64,000 bases of DNA, taken from contig JALOTL010000013.1 in the NCBI GenBank assembly GCA_025457915.1, forward strand, positions 31,476 through 95,475, in the 5' to 3' direction. This document shows positions 15,684 through 24,787 of the stretch, one piece after another (the stretch's first letter is position 1; every line of letters starts with the position of its first letter). Position numbers and translations under genes: made by a program. Origin of the DNA: Spirochaetota bacterium (GTDB lineage Bacteria > Spirochaetota > UBA4802 > UBA5550). The notes beneath the pieces are model-generated. The model saw only the letters and a list, made by a program, of their open reading frames with translations, was not told the origin of the DNA and made no database searches.

Positions 15684-16520
15684 ATGCCGAACTCGCTGAT
15701 AAAGAAAATGAAACCCGTCCGGGTATTCCTGGCATCGGCCGCGATGACCGCGGGGATATTCGCCGCGGACCTCTTCATTGAACCCGACATGTCGATTTTC
15801 TACGCCCTCCCCGCAGCCTTCCTCGCCTGGAACGCGAGAAACAGGGTAATGGCGACCGTGCTCTCGGCCGCTTCGTCATCGTTGTGGATATACGCAGAAT
15901 ATCTCAACTCCGCAGGATGGAACATGCTCCAGGGCCTCTGGAGGACCGCTGTAATATTTTCGTTTTACGAGGCAATATCCATTCTGATAATCCGGGTCAG
16001 GACCCTTCTTGATAAAGAGAAGGATCTGGCCAGGAGGGACCAGCTCACCGGCCTCTGGAACCGGAGATTCTTCATGAAGGTCGCGGAGCACCAGAGGGTC
16101 ATTCTTGAAAGATACGGGAGGCCGTTCAGCATGGCCTACCTGGACCTCGATAATTTCAAGCATGTAAACGACAATTACGGACACAACGCCGGCGACGCCG
16201 TCATTAAGACGGTTGCCGGATGCATCACGGGCAGAATAAGAAAAACGGACCTTGCGGCCAGGATGGGCGGCGACGAGTTCGCCGTCATCTTCACGGAAAC
16301 GGAATCGGACAGGGCCGAAACCGCGGTGCGTAAAATTTCCGGAGACATCGCAAAAATCATGGGCGAAACGGGCTACCCCGTAACGGTGAGCGCCGGCATA
16401 GCGGCGTATAAAACAATGCCGGAGGACGTCGATTCAATGGTCAGATTCGCCGATTCACTCATGTACGAGGTGAAAAACGCGGGAAAAAACTCAATAAAAT
16501 GCGGGATTTTCGAAAAATAA
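15684..16520 (+). CDS. Membrane-bound diguanylate cyclase (GGDEF)
   Basis: Synthesises cyclic di-GMP. The first 110 residues contain about four membrane helices with short loops, followed by a short linker and a GGDEF domain (about 120-275). The active site RMGGDEF is intact and the substrate-binding DxLTGLWNRR and DLDNFKHVND segments are present. No RxxD inhibitory site was recognised just before the GGDEF motif (residues there read GRIRKTDLAARMGG, so RKTD may be one). An aaggggg-like ribosome binding site precedes the ATG. It follows the radical SAM gene by 76 nt on the same strand and could be cotranscribed. Confidence 0.93.
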   Translation: MPNSLIKKMKPVRVFLASAAMTAGIFAADLFIEPDMSIFYALPAAFLAWNARNRVMATVLSAASSSLWIYAEYLNSAGWNMLQGLWRTAVIFSFYEAISILIIRVRTLLDKEKDLARRDQLTGLWNRRFFMKVAEHQRVILERYGRPFSMAYLDLDNFKHVNDNYGHNAGDAVIKTVAGCITGRIRKTDLAARMGGDEFAVIFTETESDRAETAVRKISGDIAKIMGETGYPVTVSAGIAAYKTMPEDVDSMVRFADSLMYEVKNAGKNSIKCGIFEK

Positions 16521-16538
16521 ACGAATCCATGCGGCGGA

Positions 16539-17696
16539 TCAAATTCCCACGGCGGAAACGTATTCCTCGAGGCACATCCTTTCAATGCCCGTCAGATTTG
16601 AAAAGGCATCGGTAAAATCCAGCCTGCCGGTTGTAAAAAGGCCGTGTCCGTAAACGATCGCCCCCCTGTTCCCCTTTATCGCAGGCGGCATGGTGTTGCA
16701 GAGTCCCGTCGGTCCGGTGCCGACCTCGCCCGGAACTATCGGCACGTCGTTTATCGACCTTTTCTTTTCGCATTTGACATGGCACCTGCCCCTGTTTCTG
16801 CAATTAGCCTCATCGCAAAGCATCGACATTATCACTGAAAATTTCGGATGGCCGTGGAGAACGGTTTTTTCGCCGGTCGTCGAATATATGGCCCTGTGGG
16901 CCGAAAGCTCGCTCGATGCCGTGATGGGGGCCGTAGACCTTCCGTCGAGGCGGCACGGATCTATATGTCCCGCGAGCTCATCCAGCGAACTGCCGGTCTG
17001 GCTTATATAAATCGTGTCGCCGAAAATGGAGGATACGTTGCCGAAAAAGGAATCTACCATCCTGGAGCTTACGGTAAGCGACCCGGCTTCGTCAATCGCG
17101 GACACGACTTCCCCGACGCTGCCGAAGGGCCCGCTTGCCTTCGGAGCGTAATCCATCGAACCGATAAAGCCGCCGTAGGACCCGATGGCCTTTTCGACCA
17201 GGCCCGCCGCACTTTCGTCCCTGTTGAAGTAGTAGTCCGCGAAAAATTTCACATAGCTCGAAAAACAAACCGAACTGAAAAGCACGAAGGCCTGTTCCGG
17301 GCTGACGGTGCCGTAGGCGACGACGCCCTTCCCCCTGACGATGACCGTTTTTCTTTTTTTCAGGGCCTCGACAAGGGCCTTTTCGGAAAACGAATCGATG
17401 ACAGGTATTTCGTGAAGGAACGTCCTGGACTCGGAGTCCTCCGGGCGCAGTACCGATCCGGATAAAAGGGCGCGCTCCGCCAGGACATCTATTATCGAAC
17501 CGTAGGGCTCGGCCGGCCTCGAAAAGAGGATGCTCAGCATGTTGAGCGAGCCCATGACCCCGGTCAGCGTCCCGATCTCCGGGGCCTCCCTGTTCCACTC
17601 GACATCCGCGTCGACCTGCCCGAGTAGCGGCTCGCCTTCATGCGCGAGTCCCTGCGACACCAGCTTGCGCGCGTATTTATCTATCAGACTGTCCAT
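16539..17696 (-). CDS. Class II aldolase/adducin-family protein with Cys-rich insert
   Basis: A 385-residue protein whose two halves both recall the class II aldolase (AraD/FucA) fold. The C-terminal half has the metal-binding region LHGHPKF, and a C-terminal His in IVYGHGLF. Between them sits an insert with closely spaced cysteines (C-x5-C-x5-C-x3-C, near residues 292-310) that could bind a metal or Fe-S cluster. It overlaps the upstream AOR gene by 13 nt, so the two form an operon. Substrate is not known; a sugar or aldehyde linked to AOR is plausible. Confidence 0.8.
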   Translation of the reverse strand: MDSLIDKYARKLVSQGLAHEGEPLLGQVDADVEWNREAPEIGTLTGVMGSLNMLSILFSRPAEPYGSIIDVLAERALLSGSVLRPEDSESRTFLHEIPVIDSFSEKALVEALKKRKTVIVRGKGVVAYGTVSPEQAFVLFSSVCFSSYVKFFADYYFNRDESAAGLVEKAIGSYGGFIGSMDYAPKASGPFGSVGEVVSAIDEAGSLTVSSRMVDSFFGNVSSIFGDTIYISQTGSSLDELAGHIDPCRLDGRSTAPITASSELSAHRAIYSTTGEKTVLHGHPKFSVIMSMLCDEANCRNRGRCHVKCEKKRSINDVPIVPGEVGTGPTGLCNTMPPAIKGNRGAIVYGHGLFTTGRLDFTDAFSNLTGIERMCLEEYVSAVGI

Positions 17697-19441
17697 TCAA
17701 GACCGATCTCCTCGCATTTTTCCCTGAGGGGCATGCCTTTTTCATCAAGACCCCTCACCCTGTAGTAATTCGAACGCGCCGTTAAAAAATCATCCCTCGA
17801 AAGGGCGGCCACTTCAATCCCCCCGCCTCCGCTGCCCCCGTCAGAAAAAAACCTCGGAGGGAGGTCGTCGTCGTCGGACGTGAAACCGTTGGACGCGTTC
17901 ATGATCCTTTCGGCATAGTATATCCTCTCTCCCGCCTTCATCAGGTCCTGCGCGTCGAATCCGGACCCGGTGACGCCGGAAAGCGCCCTGGCGTATTCCT
18001 CGAGCGAGGCTGCAAAAAATATGAACTTGCAGGCCGTGAGGGAATCCACAACCGCGTTCAAGTCTTCAGAAAGCTTGATTATCCTGGCCTTGCCGCTCCA
18101 GCCGAACCTGTCGGTCGCAACCGGCTTCCTGAGTATTTCGCTGGATACCGGGTACGCCCTGAGATGGCATCCGCCCCTGGTCGAGGTCGCGTATGAAAGG
18201 GCCATGCCGTAAGCTCCCCGCGGATCGTATGCCGGGAGTTCGAGGCCCTTTACGCTCATCGACGAGGCCGAATGCCCTTTTTTGCCGGCGTAAAGCCTGG
18301 ATCCCAGCTTGAGGATTTCCCCATCGCCCCTGGAAAGTCCCATGTCCCCGATCAGGCCGAGAATCTTGTCGGGCCGCAATTCGAAGCCCTCGATTTCGGA
18401 AAAGCAGGCGATGGTCGACGCGGCGGTTATTGTGTCCATCCCGAATTCGTTACAGAGCCTGTTGGCCTCGACGACGGTCTCGATGTCCGTGTTTCCGATC
18501 AGCGCGCTGAAGTGCGACATAGTCTCGAACTCCGGCACGGGCCTCCCGTCCGATGTCTTTTTTTTGCACTGTATATGGCATCCCCCGCATCCGGACCTCA
18601 CCTGCCCGTACCTGTTTTTATAGTTCCAGGCGTTCATTTCAGGGGCATTTTCAAACCTGGTCCGCTTGAAGTTCGCGGTAGGCATCATTCTCCTGGTGTG
18701 CATCAGGTCATACAGGGCCCCGGTACCGAACTCCGACAGGCCGAATTCCCCCTTCAGCACTGATGAAGCGGACACGAGCCTGAAAATCTCCTCCCTGGCC
18801 TTCAACAGCTCCTCTTTGTCGAAAACCGCGGTTTTCCCGCTGCCCCTGACGTTGATGTATTTGACGTTTTTACCGGCAAGCACAAGGCCCAGTCCACCCC
18901 TTCCGGAAAAAAAATGACCGTCGACGGCGATGTTCGCGAAAAGGACCCCGTTTTCCGCGGCTGGCCCGACTGCGGCCGTAGATCCTTCCGGAAATCTTTT
19001 GAAAACATCGCCGGTTAGTGCGCCCTTCAATGAACCGGCATCAAGTATCCGGACCCTGTCGTCGTCTATCTCTATGCCGCACAGGAAGGAGCTTTTACCG
19101 GTTACGATTAAGCCGTCCCACCCGGCCCTTTTTATCCCGGCGCCCAGGAATCCGCCGACCGATGTATCGCAGACGGCGCCGGTAAGCGGGGAGCGCGACA
19201 TTATGCACATCCTTCCCGAGGTTGGGGACGGAGTGTCCACCAGGGGGCCGGTCATGAAAATAACGGGCATGTCCGGAGAATCCCAGGGCCCGGCCGCCCT
19301 TTCCCTTAAAAAAAAGCCCGCCAGGCCCCTGCCCCCTATGAATCTTTCATATACGGACTTATCCGGCCTTGAAATATAGGTAGCGCCGGAACCAGCGTCT
19401 ATATGCAGTATTTTACCTGTCCAGCCGTGCATATTTGTCAT
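17684..19441 (-). CDS. Aldehyde:ferredoxin oxidoreductase family protein (tungsten type)
   Basis: AOR-family enzyme oxidising aldehydes to acids with ferredoxin, using a tungsto- or molybdo-bispterin cofactor and one 4Fe-4S cluster. The N-terminal beta-sandwich domain opens with GWTGKILHID and GGRGLAGF. Cluster ligands are C285, C288 and C292 (CGGCHIQC), with the fourth Cys in LTACKF near residue 490. The 585-residue length is slightly short for the family. It heads a two-gene operon with the aldolase-like gene. A -35/-10 pair was not obvious in the 158 bp before thiolase. Confidence 0.93.
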   Translation of the reverse strand: MTNMHGWTGKILHIDAGSGATYISRPDKSVYERFIGGRGLAGFFLRERAAGPWDSPDMPVIFMTGPLVDTPSPTSGRMCIMSRSPLTGAVCDTSVGGFLGAGIKRAGWDGLIVTGKSSFLCGIEIDDDRVRILDAGSLKGALTGDVFKRFPEGSTAAVGPAAENGVLFANIAVDGHFFSGRGGLGLVLAGKNVKYINVRGSGKTAVFDKEELLKAREEIFRLVSASSVLKGEFGLSEFGTGALYDLMHTRRMMPTANFKRTRFENAPEMNAWNYKNRYGQVRSGCGGCHIQCKKKTSDGRPVPEFETMSHFSALIGNTDIETVVEANRLCNEFGMDTITAASTIACFSEIEGFELRPDKILGLIGDMGLSRGDGEILKLGSRLYAGKKGHSASSMSVKGLELPAYDPRGAYGMALSYATSTRGGCHLRAYPVSSEILRKPVATDRFGWSGKARIIKLSEDLNAVVDSLTACKFIFFAASLEEYARALSGVTGSGFDAQDLMKAGERIYYAERIMNASNGFTSDDDDLPPRFFSDGGSGGGGIEVAALSRDDFLTARSNYYRVRGLDEKGMPLREKCEEIGLEWTV

Positions 19442-19599
19442 ATTTTATCCAAATCTCCGGAACGGGCGCAAGTCAATCACAGCCCCTTCCGGCGTTCAAC
19501 CACTAATTTAAGCCCGCGGCCTATTTCTTCTTTACAAATTATTTTCATTTTTTCTAAAATGTCTCATCATCATCAGAAACATTCATCTGCGAGGTATTT

Positions 19600-20778
19600 A
19601 TGAAAGACGTTGTCATAGCATCCATAGTCAGAACGCCGGTCGGCTCTTTCGGAGGGGCGTTGAAAGACCTGTCCGCAGTCGAGCTCGGCGTCATAGCCGT
19701 AAAAGAGGCGATAAAAAAATCAGGCATCAAACCGGAGCAGGTCGAAAACCTGATCCTCGGCCATGTACTCCAGGCGGCCCTGGGGCAGAACACGGCCAGG
19801 CAGGTGCTCATAAATTCCGGGATCCCGATGGAGGTGCCGGCCCTTACAATAAACAAGGTTTGCGGGTCCGGGCTCAGGGCGGTGTCCCTCGCCGCCCAGA
19901 TGATAAAGGCGGGAGACGCCGAGATCATAGTCGCTGGCGGGATGGAAAGCATGAGCCAGGCCCCATACGCGATGGCAGGCGCCAGGTGGGGATACAGGAT
20001 GGGGGACGCCGGCATAATAGACGTGATGATCAAAGACGGCCTATGGGACGCATTCAACGGATACCACATGGGAATCACGGCGGAAAACGTGGCGGAAAAA
20101 TACGGCATAACGAGGGACCAGGCCGACCAGTTCTCTATGGCAAGCCAGCAGAAGGCTGAAAACGCGATAAAATCCGGAAGGTTCAAGGACGAGATCGTCC
20201 CTGTAGCAATACCGATGAAAAAGGGCGATCCCAAGATCTTCGATACAGACGAGTTCCCTAAATTCGGCACGACGATGGACATACTCTCCAAGCTCAGGCC
20301 GGCATTTAAAAAGGACGGCGTCGTCACCGCCGGAAACGCGTCCGGAATAAACGACGGCGCTGCGGCCGCAGTGGTGATGTCCGCGGACGCGGCGAAAAAG
20401 CTCGGCATCACCCCGCTCGCGAGGATAGCCTCCTACGCGTCCGCCGGGGTCGATCCGAAAATCATGGGAACCGGCCCGATTCCCTCCAGCAGGAAGGCGC
20501 TTGAAAAGGCCGGATGGAAGCCGGCGGACCTGGACCTGGTCGAGGCCAACGAGGCCTTCGCGACCCAGGCCCTTGCCGTCAACAAGGAGCTGGGATGGAA
20601 TACGGAAAAAGTCAATGTAAACGGCGGTGCCATAGCGATAGGCCACCCGATAGGCGCATCAGGTGCGAGGATCCTCACCAGCCTCGTCCACGAGATGAAG
20701 AAAAGGGGCGCGAAGAAGGGCCTGGCCACCCTCTGCATCGGCGGCGGGATGGGAACCGCCGTGACCCTTGAAATGTAG
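19600..20778 (+). CDS. Acetyl-CoA C-acetyltransferase (thiolase)
   Basis: Biosynthetic-type thiolase of 392 residues that joins or splits acetyl-CoA units. All catalytic residues are visible: C88 in NKVCGSG, the His in GHPIGASG near residue 348 and the C-terminal Cys in CIGGGMG near residue 378. NEAFA near residue 315 is also conserved. A gaggt ribosome binding site precedes the ATG. It appears monocistronic, since a strong hairpin with T-run follows the stop. It could feed beta-oxidation, butanoate metabolism or the mevalonate route; no partner gene is adjacent. Confidence 0.95.
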   Translation: MKDVVIASIVRTPVGSFGGALKDLSAVELGVIAVKEAIKKSGIKPEQVENLILGHVLQAALGQNTARQVLINSGIPMEVPALTINKVCGSGLRAVSLAAQMIKAGDAEIIVAGGMESMSQAPYAMAGARWGYRMGDAGIIDVMIKDGLWDAFNGYHMGITAENVAEKYGITRDQADQFSMASQQKAENAIKSGRFKDEIVPVAIPMKKGDPKIFDTDEFPKFGTTMDILSKLRPAFKKDGVVTAGNASGINDGAAAAVVMSADAAKKLGITPLARIASYASAGVDPKIMGTGPIPSSRKALEKAGWKPADLDLVEANEAFATQALAVNKELGWNTEKVNVNGGAIAIGHPIGASGARILTSLVHEMKKRGAKKGLATLCIGGGMGTAVTLEM

Positions 20779-20786
20779 CGCAATGC

Positions 20787-20824
20787 AGGCCGGCGCCCGG
20801 ATAAACGGGGCCGGCCTTTTGTTT
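20787..20824 (+). terminator. Intrinsic terminator of the thiolase gene
   Basis: An 8-bp perfect GC-rich stem (20787-20794 with 20810-20817) with extra inner pairs is followed by TTTTGTTT. It starts 8 nt beyond the thiolase stop codon and ends just before the nitroreductase ATG at 20831. Confidence 0.8.
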
Positions 20825-20830
20825 CACATA

Positions 20831-21526
20831 ATGGCCCGGCGAAAAAAATCAAGGGATCCCTGGAAAAGGAAAATCATCGGAACGCTCCTCGCGGTCCTGG
20901 TCTCCAGCTTTCTGTACGGAGGAGGAATGCACATCAAACTCCCTGAGCCGAAACTGTCAGGCGGACAATCCATCGAAGAAACGCTTTTAAAAAGAAGGTC
21001 TGTAAGGATATTTTCAGACGCGCCCATCGACATCCGCGATGCCGCCCAGCTGCTCTGGGCGGGGCAGGGAACGACACTGGGCGGCCGTTACCGGACCGCG
21101 CCGTCCGCGGGCGCCCTTTTCCCCCTGGAAATTTTTCTCGTAGCGGGAAACATAACCGGATTAAGGCCCGGGATTTACAGGTATCTTCCCGGAAGCCACG
21201 GGCTGGAACAGGTGCTTGAAGGCGATGAAAGAAACGGCCTCTGCGAGGCGTCGCTTGGGCAGGACCCGGTAAGGCTGGCTCCGGCGGTGATAGTGATCGC
21301 ATCGGCATATGAAAGGAACGCGAAAAAATACCGCGGGCGGGGCATCAGGTACGCCGACATGGAAGCGGGACATTCAGCCCAGAACATATGCCTTCAGGCG
21401 GTGTCGCTCGACCTGGGAACGGTAGTGATCGGGGCCTTTGACGACGACCGCGTGAAAAAAATCGTCAAGATGAAAACAGGCGAGCTGCCCCTCTACGTCA
21501 TACCGGTCGGCAGACCGAAACAATAA
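20831..21526 (+). CDS. SagB-type nitroreductase-family protein, membrane anchored
   Basis: A 231-residue FMN nitroreductase-fold protein of the SagB-type dehydrogenase group. A basic N-terminus and one hydrophobic helix (about residues 13-30) suggest a signal or anchor. The FMN-binding segment KRRSVRIFS is near residue 55, and the body has RTAPSAGALFPLEIF and the C-terminal LPLYVIPVGRP. I start it at 20831, because upstream in-frame codons lie inside the thiolase terminator. No azole-peptide genes (cyclodehydratase, precursor) are nearby, so it is probably a general oxidoreductase rather than a toxin maturase. Confidence 0.8.
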   Translation: MARRKKSRDPWKRKIIGTLLAVLVSSFLYGGGMHIKLPEPKLSGGQSIEETLLKRRSVRIFSDAPIDIRDAAQLLWAGQGTTLGGRYRTAPSAGALFPLEIFLVAGNITGLRPGIYRYLPGSHGLEQVLEGDERNGLCEASLGQDPVRLAPAVIVIASAYERNAKKYRGRGIRYADMEAGHSAQNICLQAVSLDLGTVVIGAFDDDRVKKIVKMKTGELPLYVIPVGRPKQ

Positions 21527-21590
21527 AAACGGCCCGGTACGCTTTTCATAATGTTGCGCATGGAGCAAAATTCAACCGGTGAAAACAATC

Positions 21591-22151
21591 ATGAATAAAA
21601 AATTTTTCAGCCTGATCATTCTCGCGGCATCGGCGACGATTTTCCTGACGTCATGCTCGGTCGAAAAAGTGGACAAGGGCGTGAAAAAGATAGACGGGAT
21701 AGGACGGGTCTATGAGGACTACAAGGAAGACGCCATCGACAGTGCGGTATGTTTCGTTTTCCGGTTTGCCGACTGTTATGCGAGAAGGGGCTGGTACGCG
21801 CTTTACCAGGCAAGAGCCTATGACGAAGCAATAGAGGAGTTCAACACTGCCATTAAAAAGGATCCGGCAGACTCAAGTTCCTATTACCACAGGGGTACGG
21901 CATACAGGCTCAAGGGGGATTATTCGCGTGCGGTTTCGGATTTTACATCGGCCATAAAGCTGTCCCCCGGATACGCGAACGCCTATAACGACAGGGCGAT
22001 AGCATATTATCAGCTAAAGGATAGCGACAACGCCGTCGCGGACGCCGAAAAGGCGTGCAAACTGAAAACCTGCAAAATGAGGGATTTTTTAATCGCAGAA
22101 GGAGTAATTCAGCCGACGATAAAAAAAAATAAATACGGAAAGCGAAGATAA
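21591..22151 (+). CDS. TPR-containing lipoprotein
   Basis: A lipoprotein of 186 residues. The signal peptide ends in a lipobox-like LTSC, with Cys near residue 22 as the lipid-modified residue. From about residue 75 to 155 it carries two to three tetratricopeptide repeats (YDEAIEEFNTAIKKDP, YSRAVSDFTSAIKLSP, and a partial third with NAVADAEKACKL), a protein-protein interaction scaffold. The ATG at 21591 is preferred over a GTG four codons earlier. The C-terminal 25 residues are basic. Function is unknown. Confidence 0.82.
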   Translation: MNKKFFSLIILAASATIFLTSCSVEKVDKGVKKIDGIGRVYEDYKEDAIDSAVCFVFRFADCYARRGWYALYQARAYDEAIEEFNTAIKKDPADSSSYYHRGTAYRLKGDYSRAVSDFTSAIKLSPGYANAYNDRAIAYYQLKDSDNAVADAEKACKLKTCKMRDFLIAEGVIQPTIKKNKYGKRR

Positions 22152-22193
22152 GAAAACGGGACACCTCATGGATCAGGGTTTAATCATTTTTTG

Positions 22194-22223
22194 TTGACTT
22201 TTCGGGATCATATGCTTTATGAT
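22194..22223 (+). promoter_or_regulatory. Sigma-70-type promoter before the P-loop kinase gene
   Basis: TTGACT at 22194-22199 and TATGAT at 22218-22223 are separated by 18 bp, and lie 21 bp before the next start codon. Both hexamers differ from consensus at one base. Confidence 0.5.
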
Positions 22224-22243
22224 TAATAAAAGGCCAATCATCC

Positions 22244-22747
22244 ATGGATCTGAATAAATTCCATTCTCTGGACATCATCCTTGTGTGCGGACTATACGGC
22301 TCCGGCAAGAATGAATTCGCAGTGAAGTTCTTCGGCGACAGGGACCGCGGCAGGATAAGCAGGTCCGACATCAGAAAAAGCATGTACGAGATGACTCATT
22401 TCGGGGAAAAATGGTCGCCGGACCGGTTCACGGAGGAAAATGATTCGCTCGTGAAGCACATCGAAAGGAAGGCGATCGAGCATTTCATCTTCATCAAGAA
22501 AAAAATCCTGATAATCAACACCTTCGTCACGAAAAAATCCCGCAGGCGCTTCGTGGACCTCGCAAAGGAAAACGGCAAAACCATAGGCGCGATATTCCTC
22601 AACAGGGGGCTGGACGAGTGCATCGGCAGAAACGAAGCCAATACCATTTCCATACCGAAGGGGGTCATACAGGCGCTGCATTCGAAGATCGAGCTGCCCG
22701 ACAAAACCGAGGGATTCAACGAGCTGCTGGTCGTGACCTTTAAATGA
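22244..22747 (+). CDS. P-loop nucleotide kinase-like protein
   Basis: A 167-residue P-loop NTPase. Walker A is GLYGSGKNE at about residues 16-24. SRSDIRKSMYEMTHFGEKW (about 40-58) resembles the substrate region of polynucleotide-kinase-type or zeta-like AAA_33 proteins, and IIINTFVTKKSRRRF resembles their Walker B plus lid region. The length is right for a minimal kinase domain. Substrate is unknown: RNA ends, nucleotides or a small molecule. It is single and convergent with the BaiN-like gene. Confidence 0.75.
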   Translation: MDLNKFHSLDIILVCGLYGSGKNEFAVKFFGDRDRGRISRSDIRKSMYEMTHFGEKWSPDRFTEENDSLVKHIERKAIEHFIFIKKKILIINTFVTKKSRRRFVDLAKENGKTIGAIFLNRGLDECIGRNEANTISIPKGVIQALHSKIELPDKTEGFNELLVVTFK

Positions 22748-22784
22748 AGGGCCGCTCCCCCCTGCATCTTCAAATCCGATGATT

Positions 22785-24035
22785 TTATTTTCTAGAAGCG
22801 ATGGTTTTGCCCGCAAGCGAGCCGGTGGAAAAAGCGGCCTGGATATTATATCCGCCGGTATCGCCGTCGACGTCCAGCAACTCTCCGGCAAAAAAAAGGT
22901 TTTTCACGATCCTGGACTCCATGGTCTTCCGGTCGACCTCGTCAAGGCATACGCCGCCCCTCGTAACCATGGCCTCGTCGTAACCGCCCAGGCATTCTAT
23001 GGTGAAAGGAAAACCCGAAGCAAGGGCGATTATCCTGTCGCGCGAAGCCCCTTTCAGCCCTGATAATTTCATGGAAGCCGGGACCCCGGCCTCTTCAAGA
23101 ACGGCAGCGGCCAGCCTTGCAGGAAGGGCTCCCGCAAGAACACCCTTCACCGTCCCGGGGCCGCCCTTCCGGAACCTTGCCGATAAATCGAAACGGCAGG
23201 ACTCCGCGTTTCCGGATCCGGCCAGGCATACCCTGATCATGTCGCCCTTCCTCATGTACCTGCTTGAATCCAGGATGACCGGGCCGGAAAGGCCCCTGTG
23301 CGTTATCTGGAGATCCCCGGCGGCCGACATCACCCTGCGCCCGTCCCTCCATAATTCGATACCGGATCCGCTGAAGGAAAGCCCGGACAGTTTCCCGAGC
23401 CTGTGGTCCCTTACTATTACCGGCGCAAGGGCCGGGGCGGGATCAATTATGGTGTGACCGAGCCCGGCGGCGAACGCGTAGCCGTCTCCCGCGGACCCCG
23501 TCCCGGGATAGGACTTTCCACCCGTGGCCAGTATAAGAAATTCGGATTTGATTTGAGCGCGGCCTGTTGTCAGCGAAAAACCGTCCCGGTCTTTTTCAAT
23601 CTTCTTCACCGGGCCGCCGAAGAGGATTTTCACTCCCATTCTGCCGCATTCCATGACCAGCAGGTCAAGCACATCGCGCGAATGAAGGGTCGCGGGAAAA
23701 AATTTTCCGTTTTTGTCGGTGACCGCGCCCAGGCCCCTTTCCTCGAGGAACCCCACGAGATCCCTGTTCGAAAAATCATACAGGGCGGGCTTCAGGAACC
23801 TGCCGTTTTTTCCGTAATGTTCCAGGAACCCGCCTATTTCGCCGTCATGTGTGAAATTGCACTGGCCCGAGCCGGATATCAAAAGCTTCCTGCCGGCCGA
23901 TTTATTCCTCTCGATTATGACCGCGGTTCCGCCTTCCGCGGCCCTGATCGCGCACATCAGGCCGGCCGGGCCGGCGCCCACCACGGCGGAGCGGCAGCAG
24001 ATCACCCGCCCCTGTTCATCCTGTACACGTGCCAT
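22785..24035 (-). CDS. BaiN/HI0933-family flavoprotein
   Basis: A 416-residue FAD-dependent oxidoreductase. The Rossmann dinucleotide motif VVGAGPAGL lies at residues 18-26. The family signature GRKLLISGSGQCNFTH is near residues 48-63, and the C-terminal GGYNIQAAFSTGSLAGK ends the FAD site. Family members include an oxidoreductase that reduces bile-acid enones, but most are uncharacterised. The start at 24035 has an aaggga ribosome binding site and lies inside the end of coaX (34-nt overlap), so it ends the selA-selB-coaX operon. Confidence 0.9.
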   Translation of the reverse strand: MARVQDEQGRVICCRSAVVGAGPAGLMCAIRAAEGGTAVIIERNKSAGRKLLISGSGQCNFTHDGEIGGFLEHYGKNGRFLKPALYDFSNRDLVGFLEERGLGAVTDKNGKFFPATLHSRDVLDLLVMECGRMGVKILFGGPVKKIEKDRDGFSLTTGRAQIKSEFLILATGGKSYPGTGSAGDGYAFAAGLGHTIIDPAPALAPVIVRDHRLGKLSGLSFSGSGIELWRDGRRVMSAAGDLQITHRGLSGPVILDSSRYMRKGDMIRVCLAGSGNAESCRFDLSARFRKGGPGTVKGVLAGALPARLAAAVLEEAGVPASMKLSGLKGASRDRIIALASGFPFTIECLGGYDEAMVTRGGVCLDEVDRKTMESRIVKNLFFAGELLDVDGDTGGYNIQAAFSTGSLAGKTIASRK

Positions 24036-24787
24036 ATTCCCTTCATGGTTAATAGCGGGTCGAGAATAGTCTCCCTCCCGATATGCGGGGCCATCTCGCC
24101 GGAGTATCCGCCCGTAAGCACAACCCTGAACTTCCTGCCGTATTCAGATTCTATCCTTGAAACGATTCCTTCGACAAGCGAAATCCATCCGTAGAAGAAG
24201 CCCGATTTCAAGGCGTTGACCGTGTCCCTGGCCACCAGCCGGTCAGGCCTGCCGAATTCAATTTTCGGAAGCCGGGACGTCTTTTCGGACAGGGCGGATA
24301 TCGTGGTTCCGATGCCCGGCGCGATTATGCCGCCATCGAAGACGCCGTCCTCGAGAAGCACGCAGAAAGTGGCGGCTGTGCCAATGTCGATTATGACGCA
24401 CCCGCCGCCGTATTCCCTGAAGGCGGCCTCGGCGTTGACGATCCTGTCCGCCCCGAGCTCTGCCGGGTCGCCGTAATTGATCCTGATGCTTAGCCTGCTG
24501 GATGATGTAATCTCGTAGATTTCGGCCCCGAAGTGAGGCATCGACATCGCCATGAACGCGGGGTTAAGCTCCCTGACGACGCTTGAAAAAGCCATGCCAC
24601 TCACCCGCACCGAATCCATCTCGCAACCGCACGACATATCCAGGAAGCCCTTCGCAAGCGCGCCGACCTCGTCCGCGGAACAGGACCTGTCGCTCTTGAA
24701 CCTGAAGGTCCTCACCGGAACGGGCGAATCATCCCGGTGGATGCCCATCATCGTGCTGGTGTTTCCGATGTCGAAGCCGATGAACAT
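24002..24787 (-). CDS. coaX: Type III pantothenate kinase
   Basis: Catalyses the first step of coenzyme A synthesis. The ASKHA-fold phosphate-binding loop FDIGNTST is at residues 4-11, the pantothenate/second motif NYGDPAELGADRIVNA is near residues 100-115, and DIGTAATFCV near residues 133-142 is the second phosphate loop. Length is 261 residues, normal for CoaX. The ATG overlaps the selB stop and a ggaagggg site lies just before it, so translation is coupled. The gene pairing with selB has no known biochemical reason. Confidence 0.94.
   Translation of the reverse strand: MFIGFDIGNTSTMMGIHRDDSPVPVRTFRFKSDRSCSADEVGALAKGFLDMSCGCEMDSVRVSGMAFSSVVRELNPAFMAMSMPHFGAEIYEITSSSRLSIRINYGDPAELGADRIVNAEAAFREYGGGCVIIDIGTAATFCVLLEDGVFDGGIIAPGIGTTISALSEKTSRLPKIEFGRPDRLVARDTVNALKSGFFYGWISLVEGIVSRIESEYGRKFRVVLTGGYSGEMAPHIGRETILDPLLTMKGIWHVYRMNRGG

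Noticed and set aside
20831..21526. SagB-type protein as part of an azole-peptide cluster
   Set aside because: No cyclodehydratase, docking protein or precursor gene nearby.
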